Shown here in pieces: positions 23,452-34,791 of a DNA stretch of 56,705 nucleotides. The stretch covers positions 1-56,705 of the forward strand of contig DF237528.1 of NCBI GenBank assembly GCA_000708835.1, given 5' to 3'. The translations under genes and the position numbers were made by a program. The notes beneath the pieces are model-generated. The model worked only from the letters and a program-made list of their open reading frames with translations. It was not told the origin of the DNA and did not search any database. Every line of letters starts with the position of its first letter. Positions within the stretch are counted from its first letter, which is position 1. The DNA is from Klebsormidium nitens (taxonomy: Eukaryota > Streptophyta > Klebsormidiophyceae > Klebsormidiales > Klebsormidiaceae).

Positions 23452-25076
23452 CGCTGCTGCTTATCACAGAGAATGCTGGAAAACTGGACAGCTGGTGTGG
23501 AGAGCTCTCACAACATACAAGCAGCTGGAAGAGTTGTCGGATGCTCCTTGAAGTCGCAGGGCAAGTACTACTGTTAGAGGGAATTCTTCCCAGCGATTGT
23601 ATCAGTTTTTCAAGGGGAGGTGTGTTTGTAACCTGCTCGAGTGTCTGAAGCAATAACGACCAAGCAGCAAGTCGACTTCGACGAAAGCTCGGGTGCTACC
23701 GTGCTTGGATGGGCAAAAGACTGGAAGCCTCTGCAAGCTCTGCTCGATCAGGTACCGGAAGATGTTGGTCACATCGTCGTCAGGAGCAGCCCCAGCTACC
23801 AGCTTACATGTTAGATGATAATCAAGTTGAAAGGGCCTGCTGGCCAGCTTCAAGCTCCAACCCGATTGCATCTACGGTAGATCAAATCTCCAACTTCAGC
23901 AACTTGTCCAGCTGAGCTAGTTCGGGCAAAGCGGACATCCGACAAAAGCTCGCTGCTCCAGCTGCCAGCTCCAGGCTGTTCAGTTCTAAGCATTCAAGAC
24001 GCACCGTAGCGGCATTCCTGACTCCTGAGCAGCCTGCATGATTGATTCAGAGATCCACGGCCCGGGGGCCGGGTACTCCGACTCCGAGTTGGGCGATCCA
24101 TCGAGTGAGCACTGCATGCATGATGCACTGCAACCCCTGGCCGGAGAGTCTACCGGTACCTTGGTAGCTTGCTGCACAGTGGTGTCGGCGACCGGGGCCC
24201 GGGCGGTACTATATATTTAAGCATTCGATTGCTGCCGCCGTCCCACGTGACGGTGCCAGTCACCGTCACTCAACGTGGCCGGTAATTCATTGTACACCGG
24301 TGACCGGCCCTAAACGCCTCGCGATTCTGGTGAGCTGAGTACGTATATGCGCGGTGCCCCGGGGGCCAGGGCCCAGGAGTGGTTGGGCGGTCAACTACCG
24401 GTCTGCCGGTGACTACCGTCTAGTACTCGGAGTCCGGACGCGCGGGCTGGAGCCGCCGGTCGTTGACGTGCGCGCGGCCGCCAGCGGGCGGGCCCTCAGG
24501 CCGCGCGGCCGCTTCGCTCAGGCTGCCGCTCGCGCGCGCTAATCACGGCACTCAGGCCAGGCCTGAGTCATGAGCGGGGTTGCCCATTGCAGCCTAATTC
24601 GAGGCCCTCAAAGCGCATGATGGGGGCCTACTGCAGTAAGTGCAGCCATGCTTATATGGCATCCTCATCCTGAAATGTTGTATGGTTTCGAGTCCATCAT
24701 GTAAAGGAATACGTGCGGCGTCAGTGCGCAAATCTTGTCTAGCTCAATAAGCATTGCATGGTGTTCTCTGTGTTACACCCAAGATCCATGGGCGGCTGCA
24801 AACTGGCGGTGAAACCGTGAAGTATGGCAGACGAGACTCGGATTTGTAAATCCGGATCTCTACACCCGAGGATACGAATTAGATTGAAACATCAGACCCA
24901 AGCCTGCCGATCATCTGTTGGACAACTTGACAAGCGCTCACATAAGCAGTTTCAAAACATTTGTCCGAATCGTTATGCGCCACATCAGCACAACGCACGG
25001 TCCTCACAATTGCAGCGTGCAGCAAGCTGGTTTCAGACTCGTGCGGATGAGTTAGTATGGTGTCAATGGACCCAAC
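23452..25076. other. Spacer between EGF-Cys-rich gene start and GT43 gene end
   Basis: These two neighbours are the only tandem (same-strand) pair in the window. The left part should hold the promoter of the EGF-Cys-rich gene. From about 24050 to 24560 the sequence is GC-rich with many short inverted words, including the hairpin at 24247-24269. No gene could be supported. Confidence 0.5.
24247..24269. repeat. Perfect hairpin, 9-bp stem, 5-base loop
   Basis: GTGACGGTG (24247-24255) pairs with CACCGTCAC (24261-24269) around the loop CCAGT. It is intergenic, near the 3' flank of the GT43 gene. Its loop length matches two other intergenic hairpins in the window. Confidence 0.7.
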
Positions 25077-27468
25077 CTAAGGTTCGCGTATTGACTCAGG
25101 CGTCCTTGCGGGCGTGGTGATGTTCATGCTGGCGCGCAGCATCCAGGAGGTCGGATACACGCTGTCCCGCGCCGCCTCTGCGCGCAAGTGCCACACCAGC
25201 ACCTCCCGGCAGTCGTCCGCCAGCCCCTCCATCTCCGCCTCACTGCCCACCAGCTGCTCGATAAACGTCGTCTCCTGGAACCCCTCCTTGATGTTATCCC
25301 GGAACCGAACCGGCGCGTTCCTCCGCCGTCCCTCACCCCCTGGCTCCCACATCAGCGACGAATTGAACGCAAAGCCGCACAGGTCCGAGTGGAAGCGCCG
25401 CTGCGCCGCGCTCTCTTCGCTGGTGTGCCACCCGATGACCCGCCCCCCGGCGCACACAGGCCCCTCGATCGTCGTCTTCTCGGCGCCTTCCACGAGCATG
25501 GCCACCGGCAGGACGCCAAAGCGCTTGACCTTGCGGATCTCCTCAAAGAGCTCGACGCTGTAGTTGTTGTCGTCGTCCGCAAAGTAGACGATGCCCTGCA
25601 GCGCGTGCTGCTGGATGTGGTCGAGCGCGTGGTTGCGCTGGTGCACGCCGCGGTCCTTGTGCTGCGGGCTGAATTGCTGCACCACCAGGTGGCGGTACAT
25701 CAGCCCCGTGCGCATCAGCAGCGCCACGCTCTCCTCGCTCTGCCACCCCGTCTCTACCACGATCCACAGCACCGGCGGCCGCACCAGGCGCAGCGTGTGC
25801 GCCAGCCGCGTCAAGTACATCGCCTGCCAGGACAGATGGCATAGGGTGAGAAGAAGAAACTAAGGTCCCAGCCACTTTATCTCGAACAGAGAGGAGGAGG
25901 ACTATACTCGTGTGACCCGAACAGGACTGTTGCAAACGAGACGGACAAAACAGGACGCATCTTTTCTGCATCACCCTCCTGAAAGTTCGCTCCATGCTGA
26001 GCGTCCAGCCAATAGTGGACCAGGAACGGATTCATTAACAGCCAACAAGCAAGGGCGCCCTGTTTTCGCTGGTAAAAAGGTGTAACAAAGGACCCCTGCG
26101 ACATGACACGAAAGCGGCATAACTCCTTCAGATGACTTTCTCGGATGCAAACCTTGCTTCGCTCACTTTCTCGACTTTGTCAATGGCTTGGGGCCAAGTC
26201 TGCTGGGATCATAGATATGCCTCCATCCATTGCCGCATTGCGGGGAAGGAAGAGTGTGGATGGCAGCCCGCTTAAAAGCAATGCATACCGCATTACGATA
26301 TCGTGGTTCGAAAAGATAATTGCCCCACCCTGCCGTTCCCTGGAAATGTTACCGTTTTTCAAGCAACAGTGGTCAGATTCGAAGAAGCATCATTTGCAGC
26401 CTGCCAGCACAGCCTGTTCAAATCTGTCGAGAACTTCATGGATGATGCCAAGTCCGTGTCATAAGGACATGCCAGATCTCCAACATGGGGGCTGCCCGTG
26501 CCTTCATTTGTCCACTATAGGTCAAAGACGTCGGTGTTGTTGCCGCGGGCGCCTCACCTGGAAGGGCCGATTGTACGTGGGTGTGACAATCAGCAGCTGG
26601 ACGGGCGCCTCGAGGCGTGGCTGCGCCGGCAGCTGCTGTTGCACCAGGATGCGGCTGGCCCCCGCACCCACCAGGCCGCGCTGCTCATCCTCAAGGGCCT
26701 GCCCCGGGAAGCTGTGGGAGACGGCGTCCGGAAAAGAGGCCTCGAAGCGGCGCGTGTCAAACACCCCCAGCAAAAAGCCGAGCAGGAAACAGAACCCTGG
26801 GGGGAAAGAGGAAGAGAGCGCAGCAAGCGTTGGGCAGTGAAAGCGGATCTTTCTTACAGCTGTCTGCAGAAAACTTAAGGATGCGCTGATCTTCCTTGCT
26901 CAGGTCAAAACGCAGCGTTCAACAGGAGTCGGTGCCACGAAAGCTGGTGTCGAACACCGTTTGAACTTCTCGAGTAGCATGGTTTTGGAAGCCTGGGGCA
27001 CAACAGAATGGAGATGATGTCATCTTTGCGATCGGGAACAGGGCCGTTCATATGGCCCCATTGGTGATACGCACTGATGTTCACCGAGCACCAGCAACCC
27101 TGATCTAACTCCCCTCACACCTTCGCGCCTTCAGGTTGTTCATAAGTTGCACTTAATATGGGGAAAGAGCAAAACGAATGTCGATGCTCCCGACTTTCTC
27201 CATGCAATAACAGCCAGCACACATTTCTTGAAGAGGAGAAGCCGGCTGTTCTGGCGGAACACTTCAAGTCTTGGCAGCATTTTCCGTCTTCCCTGTGAGA
27301 GTGTCATGAGAGGCCCCACTATGCTGCAATGAAAAACATCATGGCGGCACCACCGTTGTGGAATGAAGAGCCTGAAAACTCACCCAGGAGCAGTGGCCTT
27401 CGATTGTTGAGCAAGCTTCCTATTATTGGCGCGTGCTTTGCCATCGGCTTCCCTCCCCCAGGTGGCAT
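25077..27468 (-). CDS. Glycosyltransferase family 43 (IRX9/IRX14-like xylan synthesis)
   Basis: Three exons join in frame: 27384-27468, 26558-26796 and 25077-25823, giving 356 residues, close to the usual size of plant GT43 proteins. It is a type II membrane protein: a short basic N-terminus (about 25 residues), then a membrane anchor around PLLLGFCFLLGFLLGVF. The GT43 fold begins at LLIVTPTYNRPFQ (about 96-108). The metal-binding acidic motif FADDDN lies at 189-194 and is intact. RNHALDHI (171-178), EGPVC near 228-232 and GWHTSEE near 239-245 are further family marks. In plants these proteins act in the Golgi on xylan backbone elongation. Whether this one is IRX9- or IRX14-like, and whether the acceptor is xylan in this organism, is not decidable here. 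It is divergent from RPB9. Confidence 0.92.
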
Positions 27469-28462
27469 TCGTGGGTTGGCTTACCCCCTAAGCAACAGCC
27501 CGCCAGCACTACGATGGCAACATCTGCATCAAAATCTTAGCAGCTTGCAGACGTGGCTACAACTTCCAGAAAACTAAAACAGCTTACAACCACGTCCTTA
27601 AAAACTCCTGAATCCAGAGTCTCTCGTGAATCTAATCTTCCAAGTCCACAACCTGGGTCATTACTAGCTATCACAATCTGCACTACTGTATCAAGGCCCT
27701 CGGCGCGTTAAAGCCCAAGCATAGATTGGCACATCATCCAAGACAAGAGGCACATTGCAGATTGCGGTCTTCAAAATGCAGGAGAGCGTCACGTCCAGGG
27801 ACGGTCAAGAGAGGAGACTTGAGCTGAGAAATGTAGCTAGACACTTCACTTCTGAAATAGTGAAAGTTCTGCCCCTTGCATGCTGACCAGTTGGTAAATC
27901 GTGCTTTGTTGGTCAATGGTCATATATTCTTATCATTTGTGGTATTCGTTGGAAATCTGCCGGGTTTCGCGCGAAGGTTCTTCAACGTTCAAGAGACCCG
28001 TCATGACCATACTGAGAAGATCTCTAGAAGTTTTGGAGCTTTCCACAAAGTCCAGCTTAATATATTCCTGAGGCTACCGGTATAATCTAAAAATTCAACG
28101 TGCGCGAGTCGATTGAAGAAGTTCTGGATGACTCGGTTGTTGCTAGCGTGAGTCCTGATTATCTACCAGTGCAAGGAGAGGGCAGGGGCGCAAAATAATC
28201 AGCAGACGCTGTAGGCTGTGTAGCAGCAAGCTCAGAGCGTCCTGAAATCAAGAAGAGGGCCACGAAATTTGGGCATCAATTGCTCGAAAGTTGCTTCTGC
28301 GCCAGCTCCTGATTGAAGCGCACCAAAAAGTAGCGGAAAAGCATAGAGCGGAGGGTGGAAAGCGCCATTCAGCAGTTGCTGAACGAGATTCACGTACGGG
28401 TCACTTGTGAGGGCTGTGTGGGACGTGCTTGGTGGTGGGAGGTGCCTGTCGCTGAGTGAGCC
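27469..28462. promoter_or_regulatory. Head-to-head spacer, GT43 / RPB9 promoters
   Basis: About 1 kb lies between two divergent start codons. No gene, repeat or clear TATA box was recognised. It presumably carries both promoters and 5' UTRs. Confidence 0.5.
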
Positions 28463-29781
28463 ATGAGTACTATGAAGTTTTGCCGAGAGTGGTGAGATCA
28501 ACTAATTGCTAACTTTGGAGCGAAGTCGATGGTGGCAGCTTGATTAGAGGCAATCAGCATCAGTGGTGCTCGCCCCATGACTTTTTCAACAAAGAGAGCC
28601 AGTGGTGCTCGTGCCTTGTTTCTTAGACTCCTGATTGCTTTGAAAGTTTGTTGAAGTCGCATTCCCTAACATTCTTGAAGATGAGAGTTCCTCGGCCGTA
28701 GACTAAAATCTCTCTCTTTTCCCCCCTTCTGCGACGGCAGTAACAACATCTTATATCCCCGAGAAAATAAGGCTGAGAAGCGGTTGGAGTATGCCTGCGG
28801 GCGGTGCGACTTTTCGGAGGATGCAGAGCAGTCCTGCGTGTACCGCAACGAGATTCACCATACCGCAGAGTGAGCACAAGAAGTTGGCATATGTTCTTTT
28901 CACTGTTTAGTGTGATAAGGGCGAGCAGTTCAAAAGAGAGATGTTTTCATGAAAGTATAAAGGTACGATCAGCTTAAGATGCAGTCATCTGCATAAAGGA
29001 AGAGATCTTTGGAAGTGAATACGCAGGTGCAGGTGCATCTTGGTTTCGATGTTCAATCTGCGACACCTCTAACAAGTCAAAGCTTTGGCCGTTTGGATCA
29101 CACTGTCACCAAGGGCATACTCTTCTCTGGACTCTGGTTGTCAACCACGCTAGCAGCAATGCTCCTGAGTCGAATCTTCTCTCTTCCGTTTGTATAAAAG
29201 TCGGGGCTAGCGGAGCACTTCGTACCTTACTTGCTTTGGCCCCCTGCTGATAAAAGGTAGCTCGTGTGTGCAGTGAGAGAACCCAGGTCTTGCAGGACGT
29301 GACGTCAGATCCGACCTTACCCCGAAGTAAAGCATTGCGCTGCCCAGTTTGCAAGCATGGGGAGGCTGTTTTCTTCCAGGTACGCAGAGAACGGCATCGC
29401 GACCTTGATGAGCATGCAGCCATGTTTGATTCGGCCATTACTTCATCTGAGCATGTCCCTCTGACAAACAAGTGATGGGTCCGACTGTCGCTCCTCAATA
29501 TCAGTTGATGTATCTTCTTACTTTTTGTCCGGGTCATCTTGGACCAGCTCTGGGGCAGAAAAAAAACAAATTGAAAGCCGGTTGTTTTCAAGGGCCGGTC
29601 ATAGGGCCGGCTCTGAAGAAGGTTTTCCTCCCCTTCTGGTTTGGCATGCTGCGACCTTTTGATTGCAACAAAACCATTTCACACCTTGTGTTTGCAGGCC
29701 ACGAGTCGAGGAGAGGAGGGTATGACCTTGTTTTTCGTTTGTTGCAATCCGAACTGTCAACACCGGTGGCGGGATCAATAG
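28463..29781 (+). CDS. RPB9: DNA-directed RNA polymerase II subunit 9 (RPB9)
   Basis: RPB9 is a small zinc subunit of RNA polymerase II (NRPB9 in plants) involved in start-site choice, fidelity and elongation in the nucleus. Four exons join in frame: 28463-28491, 28741-28869, 29274-29379 and 29698-29781, giving 115 residues; plant RPB9 is about 114. The start MSTMKFCREC matches the plant form. Zinc ribbon 1 uses C7, C10, C29 and C32. Zinc ribbon 2 uses C76, C79, C103 (or C104) and C108. The stretches SCVYRNEIHH, SDPTLPRSKA and GEAVFFQ, and the end CCNPNCQHRWRDQ, are diagnostic. The first exon has only 29 bases and would be missed by length filters. Identification is very secure. Confidence 0.96.
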
Positions 29782-32023
29782 GTACTGATTCACAGTAGAA
29801 TTGGATTGTTGTCACAGACTATGATCACTAGATTAAGCAGAGCAGGTTGAAGAGGAGAGCAGGTGGTCCGGTTTAGCAAGGTCTGAGTTGTGTTTTTACT
29901 GACATTATATTGTGGCGGCCCTATTCAAGAGTCAGCTGCGCCGCTGAGCCTCGGAGTGAGCTGGTGTATGAGAATTGAGTAAACGTTGTGTTAGCTGATT
30001 TGAACAGCCTTACACGATTGAAGCAGCGCGCGCGAAACCTTTTACAAACGAAGCAACCCGCAACATCTATGTCACGTATAGACATGACGTTGGGTCAGCC
30101 GCGCTCAGTGCTGCCTGCAGATCAAGGATATTTGAAAGATTGAGCCTAAATAGGATTTTATATGTGTATAGGCATGCATGAACCGTCATGGAAAGAATGT
30201 CATGCAGCTTAAAGAATTTTAGAATTTAATTTCCTTTAATTCATGACGATTGTCGCTTCATCTTTTGCAATAGTTAATACTATATGCGAGTGTGTGCCAT
30301 GTCGGATGTAATGCCACATGTATATAGCCTGTGATCGATCGTTGCAGACATCATCGATTCCGCAGTTCGCCAGTTCATCCTTCATGCAGCACATGATCGG
30401 CGCGCTCTGTTGGCTTCTATCTCTTGACTACATACATGCGGTTCTTCTAACATCCCTGCTTTGTCCCTTTCAGGCCAATAGGCAGGCTCGCATCATACGG
30501 GCAACCAGCACCCAAGCAAGCGGCAGCCTCATCCTTCATTGCCAAAGCCCTAGCCCATGACGGACAGTCTTTGTAAAGCGGCTTTCATCAGAGCATAAAC
30601 AGTGTCCACACAGTGGCATGTTCCTCAAGTCGGAATTCATTTGCATGCTTCCTCAGCTGGCAATAAATCGGCGAAATTCTCCTCATCGAATCGTTTTTCG
30701 AGCTCAAAAAACTCCAGAACCTAGGTTCTGGCATGCCATCGAGTATCATAATGTGTTGCTTGTAATCATATAAGCCCAATGTCAAGCTCAAGCTCAAGCC
30801 CCAGCTCAAGTCTGTATAGATTTTGCACTCCACCGTTACCTTTTTCCCCTCTGAAACGAAAAGATCCCCTAAGCTATACGAAGTACGGGGAGGGGTTTTT
30901 TAGTACGGACGGTGTCTTGCATATCTTATACTGGATGTTCACAGCACGGTCCTCGTGACCCGGTCAACTTCGACTCTTCTCGCGCGCCGATCCCGGCCAT
31001 CCTTACAAACCGTTGCCTTTGTACAAATCCGTCGTTTAGCTACAAACGCCCTCGGTTATGTTGAAGACAAGGCCCGGACAGCGCTCGAATTGGCAGATCG
31101 TCAGCCTCGTGTTTGTAATTGTGTCGGTAGGCTCAGATTAGTCGTAAGTTGATACTATAGAGAAGCAGACATCTTCAAACACAACAATTGTATGCCATGA
31201 TCGAAGCCTATGGCCGCACTGGCTACGGCGTTACGAAAAGAGACCATCGAATTACTGATCTACTCAATGATACGTACGAATTGTCGGATCGATATAATAT
31301 ATGCCACATGTGTATATATTGTTTGGGATTACACAATTTCTAGTTATACCATGCAATGTAAGCATCAGCCGCCATAAGGCGGATGCCGATTATGGCACTT
31401 ACTGCCATATTCGGCATCCTTTCCAAAAACGGCCGCATCTGCGTGCATTGCCATTGGCACGGCATTAGTGCGCACATGACCATGGACTCATGACTTTTGT
31501 GACCAACGATCGTCCATGCAAATAATGAAAGGATTGCCGCATGCCACTGCCATTATAATAGCCAGAAGTAGTCATTGAACTTTCTAGGATTTTCATGCTG
31601 TGTGTACATGTAATACACAATACAATTCACTCACTCTGGTCAACACTGGGAGTCGTGACCATCGGATCACAATTCTCCGTGCTCAGGGCTGCCAATCGAT
31701 GCAGATCTGCAAGTCAGGAACCATACAAGCCTGAGAAATATTGCACCACTGCAGGATCGGTTGCACGAGTACAAGAGACAACAAGCAAGCAAATTGTATA
31801 CCAACTTGTTTCTCCGCAAGGTCAAAAGGCGTTTCAGTAAACAGTGAGCCATCGAGACCTTGTTAGCACGAATCCAATCACTGCACTGGGTTCGAAAGAA
31901 AGGTCAGATGGAACAGCGAACCGACATGCGTTGTTGCTGCCAGAGTCAATGCCGTCTTCATTGAACAGACGGTAAGCACGCTCTGCAGAACTCACATGCC
32001 TCTGAAGACTGGGGTGTCCCGAG
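29782..32023. other. Convergent spacer, RPB9 / SDF2, no gene seen
   Basis: This is the largest gene-free spacer, about 2.2 kb. It is AT-richer than the genes and rich in ATGCAT and GATCGAT words. A short imperfect array of TCAAGC units lies at about 30782-30812. The near-perfect hairpin at 31381-31419, with a small CCGCC/GGCGG stem just before it, is the main structure. No coding region is supported. Confidence 0.5.
31381..31419. repeat. Near-perfect 17-bp hairpin with 5-base loop
   Basis: GGATGCCGATTATGGCA (31381-31397) faces TGCCATATTCGGCATCC (31403-31419) around the loop CTTAC. Sixteen of seventeen positions pair. It lies in the RPB9/SDF2 convergent spacer. A small-RNA precursor would normally have a longer stem, so a 3'-end or element-derived hairpin is as likely. 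Confidence 0.8.
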
Positions 32024-34254
32024 TTAGCTGGCTGCTGACCTCGGCATGTAGGTGCCCTCCGCAGCCTTCCACAACGCGTTCTCCGACTTTTTGCGGTGTC
32101 CGCACACCTCCTGCTGCCCTGCGATCGGCCGCCCGTACCGCCGGTCCGCTGCACTGTGCAGCCATCCCCCCTGGACAAAGGAGAACGAGGGTCGCTCATG
32201 CTACACGTGGCAGTAAAGTCATGCAGACTGAGAGCTGGACAGCAGCTGGTTCTCACATACCGCAGGTACTCTTTAAAAAGCAGGAAACTCCTTAACAACC
32301 TGGAAGAGAAAACCATGCAGCAGCCCAACGAATTTGCGGTTTTAGTATTTAACAGCCTCAAGGTAAAGCCAAAGGCCGAGAAAATCTAGAGGAGACAAAA
32401 GACGAGGAAACTTTGACAACGTCTCACCGTCTCAACGTGCTGAAAGCGGACCCCCGAATCTTTGAGCCACATGCCTCCACCGTTCACCTCCACCCTGCAG
32501 AATCAAATCATGCGAAATGACTTCACGCTTGAAGTTTAACAAGCTCAGAGACTATTACCGATGGCAACCCTTATTCCGCAGAAGCTTTGGCCACTCACTA
32601 CTCAAACAAGGAGGGAGCTACAGGGGGCTTCTCCGTCACAAAACCCCTCAGGAGCTCGAAACGGAGCATCTTGATCCGTCATGTCAGTGGAAGTAGCGGT
32701 AAAACTGGAAGACCGGCTTACTGCCGGCTAAAAGAAGGCAGACCTTCAACTCGAGCAAGAATTTGGTCCGACCTCAGCAAAAGTGCCACGCGGTTGGAGT
32801 CAAAGCTTTCACTCGGCTCGGTATTTTTCAGTCCAGAGCCATTCCGCCCCGGAAGGGCACCTAAAGCAAACCAGGTGGTCGACTCACCTCCAATGGTCTC
32901 CCCCGTCGCTCTGGTTGTCGTCCCCAAATCCGCTGACCTGCAGTGTTCAGACAAGTATGGTCAAGCCCCGATTCAAAAGCGCTGCTGGTGAGATAAGCTT
33001 AGCAACGATCATGTGACCATCGTGGAAGACGAAATCAAGAAGCTGGTCGAGATGATTCTGACCTCGCTGATGTGTAAGTCCATTAGCTGGAGGACCCTGA
33101 CTCCTACAATGTATCAGGGCTGTCCTACCAAAACGCGATTTGCCCCTCCTCCTTGTGTAGTGCTTTCTCACCTCGTAGTTCTGTGAAAGTGGGGAGAGGT
33201 GCAGGTGGCTGTGCAGCCACCTCTTGGTGGCCATGTGCTGGAAGCGCACCACCGACCCCGACTTGAACGCTTCACCCTGGGCGCACTCAGCGTCATGGGG
33301 GCCGTGGACGCTCTGGCAAGGAAGAGCGGCGCACCACTCAATATACTGTACTAGCAACGCTGATCTTTCGAATATAGATTTTCCACACTTCTTCCTGACC
33401 TCGTGTACAAAAGCTAGGGCGGTGCTTCAAAGAATGCTATCCAATCAGGCGTGTGCGCAGTCGCTTCCTTGATGTCAGTGGCGGCGCTACGGAACTGCTT
33501 ATGAAATTTCAGTACAAGACTCTGCCTATGGCGAAGCTCATGTGCAAGCCAGTCAAGGAACGTGTTCCCTCAAGAAGATGATCCACGTATCAATGAGGCG
33601 AAACGACGCCGATCAATCGTGCTCATCTACCTGACAAGAAGATTGGAAAGATTTTTCACTATCAAAAACTTCTGAGAGCTGTAGGCAAACCTTGCTCAGA
33701 AAAGGTATGCTGAGCTCACCCAGTAGCTGTTGCTGTCATCCCCTGAAGGGAACGCAGTCACAGACTGCTGTCCGCTGCCACTGCCATATGCGACTTCATG
33801 AGAGTGTAATCGAAACTTTGTCCGCTCGTGCATCAACTTGATCACGCTCCCGCAAGTGACCTGCACAACCGTGTAGTGCCAGAGTGAGCAGGGTTTCACT
33901 TACAACATTAACAACCACTGAAGATCTAAGATAGGTGCATTGGGGAATCAACCACCACAACACAGGAGCACAGAGCGAATTCATGTCACATATGTGAAAG
34001 ATGCCCGGTGGTGCCGCATGAAATGTCACCAACACCAACCAAGCAATACTTTGATACGCGGCCAACACACATACCCCTTTTTCAGACTAGGGTTTCAGCG
34101 ACAACGGATGCAGATCAAAAGTCAAGCTCCGTGCTTCCTGATTTCAATCAACACATGTGCTCACCTCAACAGCAGGAGCTGCCGCAATCACCGTGTCAGG
34201 CCAGCAGACAGCCAGAAGGAGCAAGCCCGTCAGGACGAACAGCATGCTGCCCAT
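32024..34254 (-). CDS. SDF2: SDF2-like ER MIR-domain protein
   Basis: SDF2 (stromal cell-derived factor 2) works in the ER lumen, where in plants it pairs with ERdj3B and BiP in glycoprotein quality control. Six exons join in frame: 34165-34254, 33720-33860, 33172-33312, 32888-32937, 32428-32494 and 32024-32170, giving 211 residues. A signal peptide (hydrophobic core LFVLTGLLLLAVCW) is cut near residue 23. The MIR repeats follow: TCGSVIKLMHERTKFRLHSH with YGSGSGQQSVT, then VVRFQHMATKRWLHSHLHLSP with SGFGDDNQSD, then VRFQHVETGGWLHS with RPIAGQQEVCG. No HDEL-type retention tail is present, as expected for plant SDF2, which is held by its partner. The start at 34254 (MGSM) is preferred over 34245 only because it is first. 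It is divergent from the PTAR1-like gene. Confidence 0.95.
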
Positions 34255-34791
34255 CACCTCAGAGTCTGGTGTGAGCCCCAGATTCCAAGAAGGCCTTCCT
34301 CTTAGTAGAAGGTGCGAGAGGAGTAAACAAGCGGACAACCAAAGAAGCAGTCAACCAATCTTTGAAGAGAAGGATAATCTGGAAGTCGTGGTTGGGACAA
34401 AGCGACACCTTTCCTCAGGTCTACCAGCTCCCTCAAACATTCAATTTTAGAAGCTACATAGCTCAGGATCAGACTCAGAGTCGACTGAGTTAGGAGCGTT
34501 TCAACTTGACGTTCAACTTGAAGTTGAAGTTGAACTCATGAAGTTCGAAGTTCTCGAGTCAACGAGTCGGAACCAAGCACGCCAAACCCTAATTTCAAAT
34601 TGTATGAACAGCTTCGAAGCCCCAAACACCAATCCTCCATGCATAGGCGCTCGTGAATGCTACCTTCCATGTCGCATTGGCAATGCCATTGTGGGGCTAT
34701 TTCTGCATTGTAATTACATCTTGGTGTGCACAAGGTCCGGCTGTTGCTTGCAGGAGCTAGGATTCAGTATTCCAGTGCGCCGGCAGGTGCC
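34255..34791. promoter_or_regulatory. Short head-to-head promoter, SDF2 / PTAR1-like
   Basis: Only 537 bases separate the two start codons, so the promoters must overlap or lie side by side. A telo-box (AAACCCTAA) is at 34584-34592. In plants telo-boxes occur in promoters of housekeeping and translation genes and bind TRB proteins. A palindromic cluster of TTCAACTT and AAGTTGAA words sits at about 34500-34535. Their use here is inference. Confidence 0.55.
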
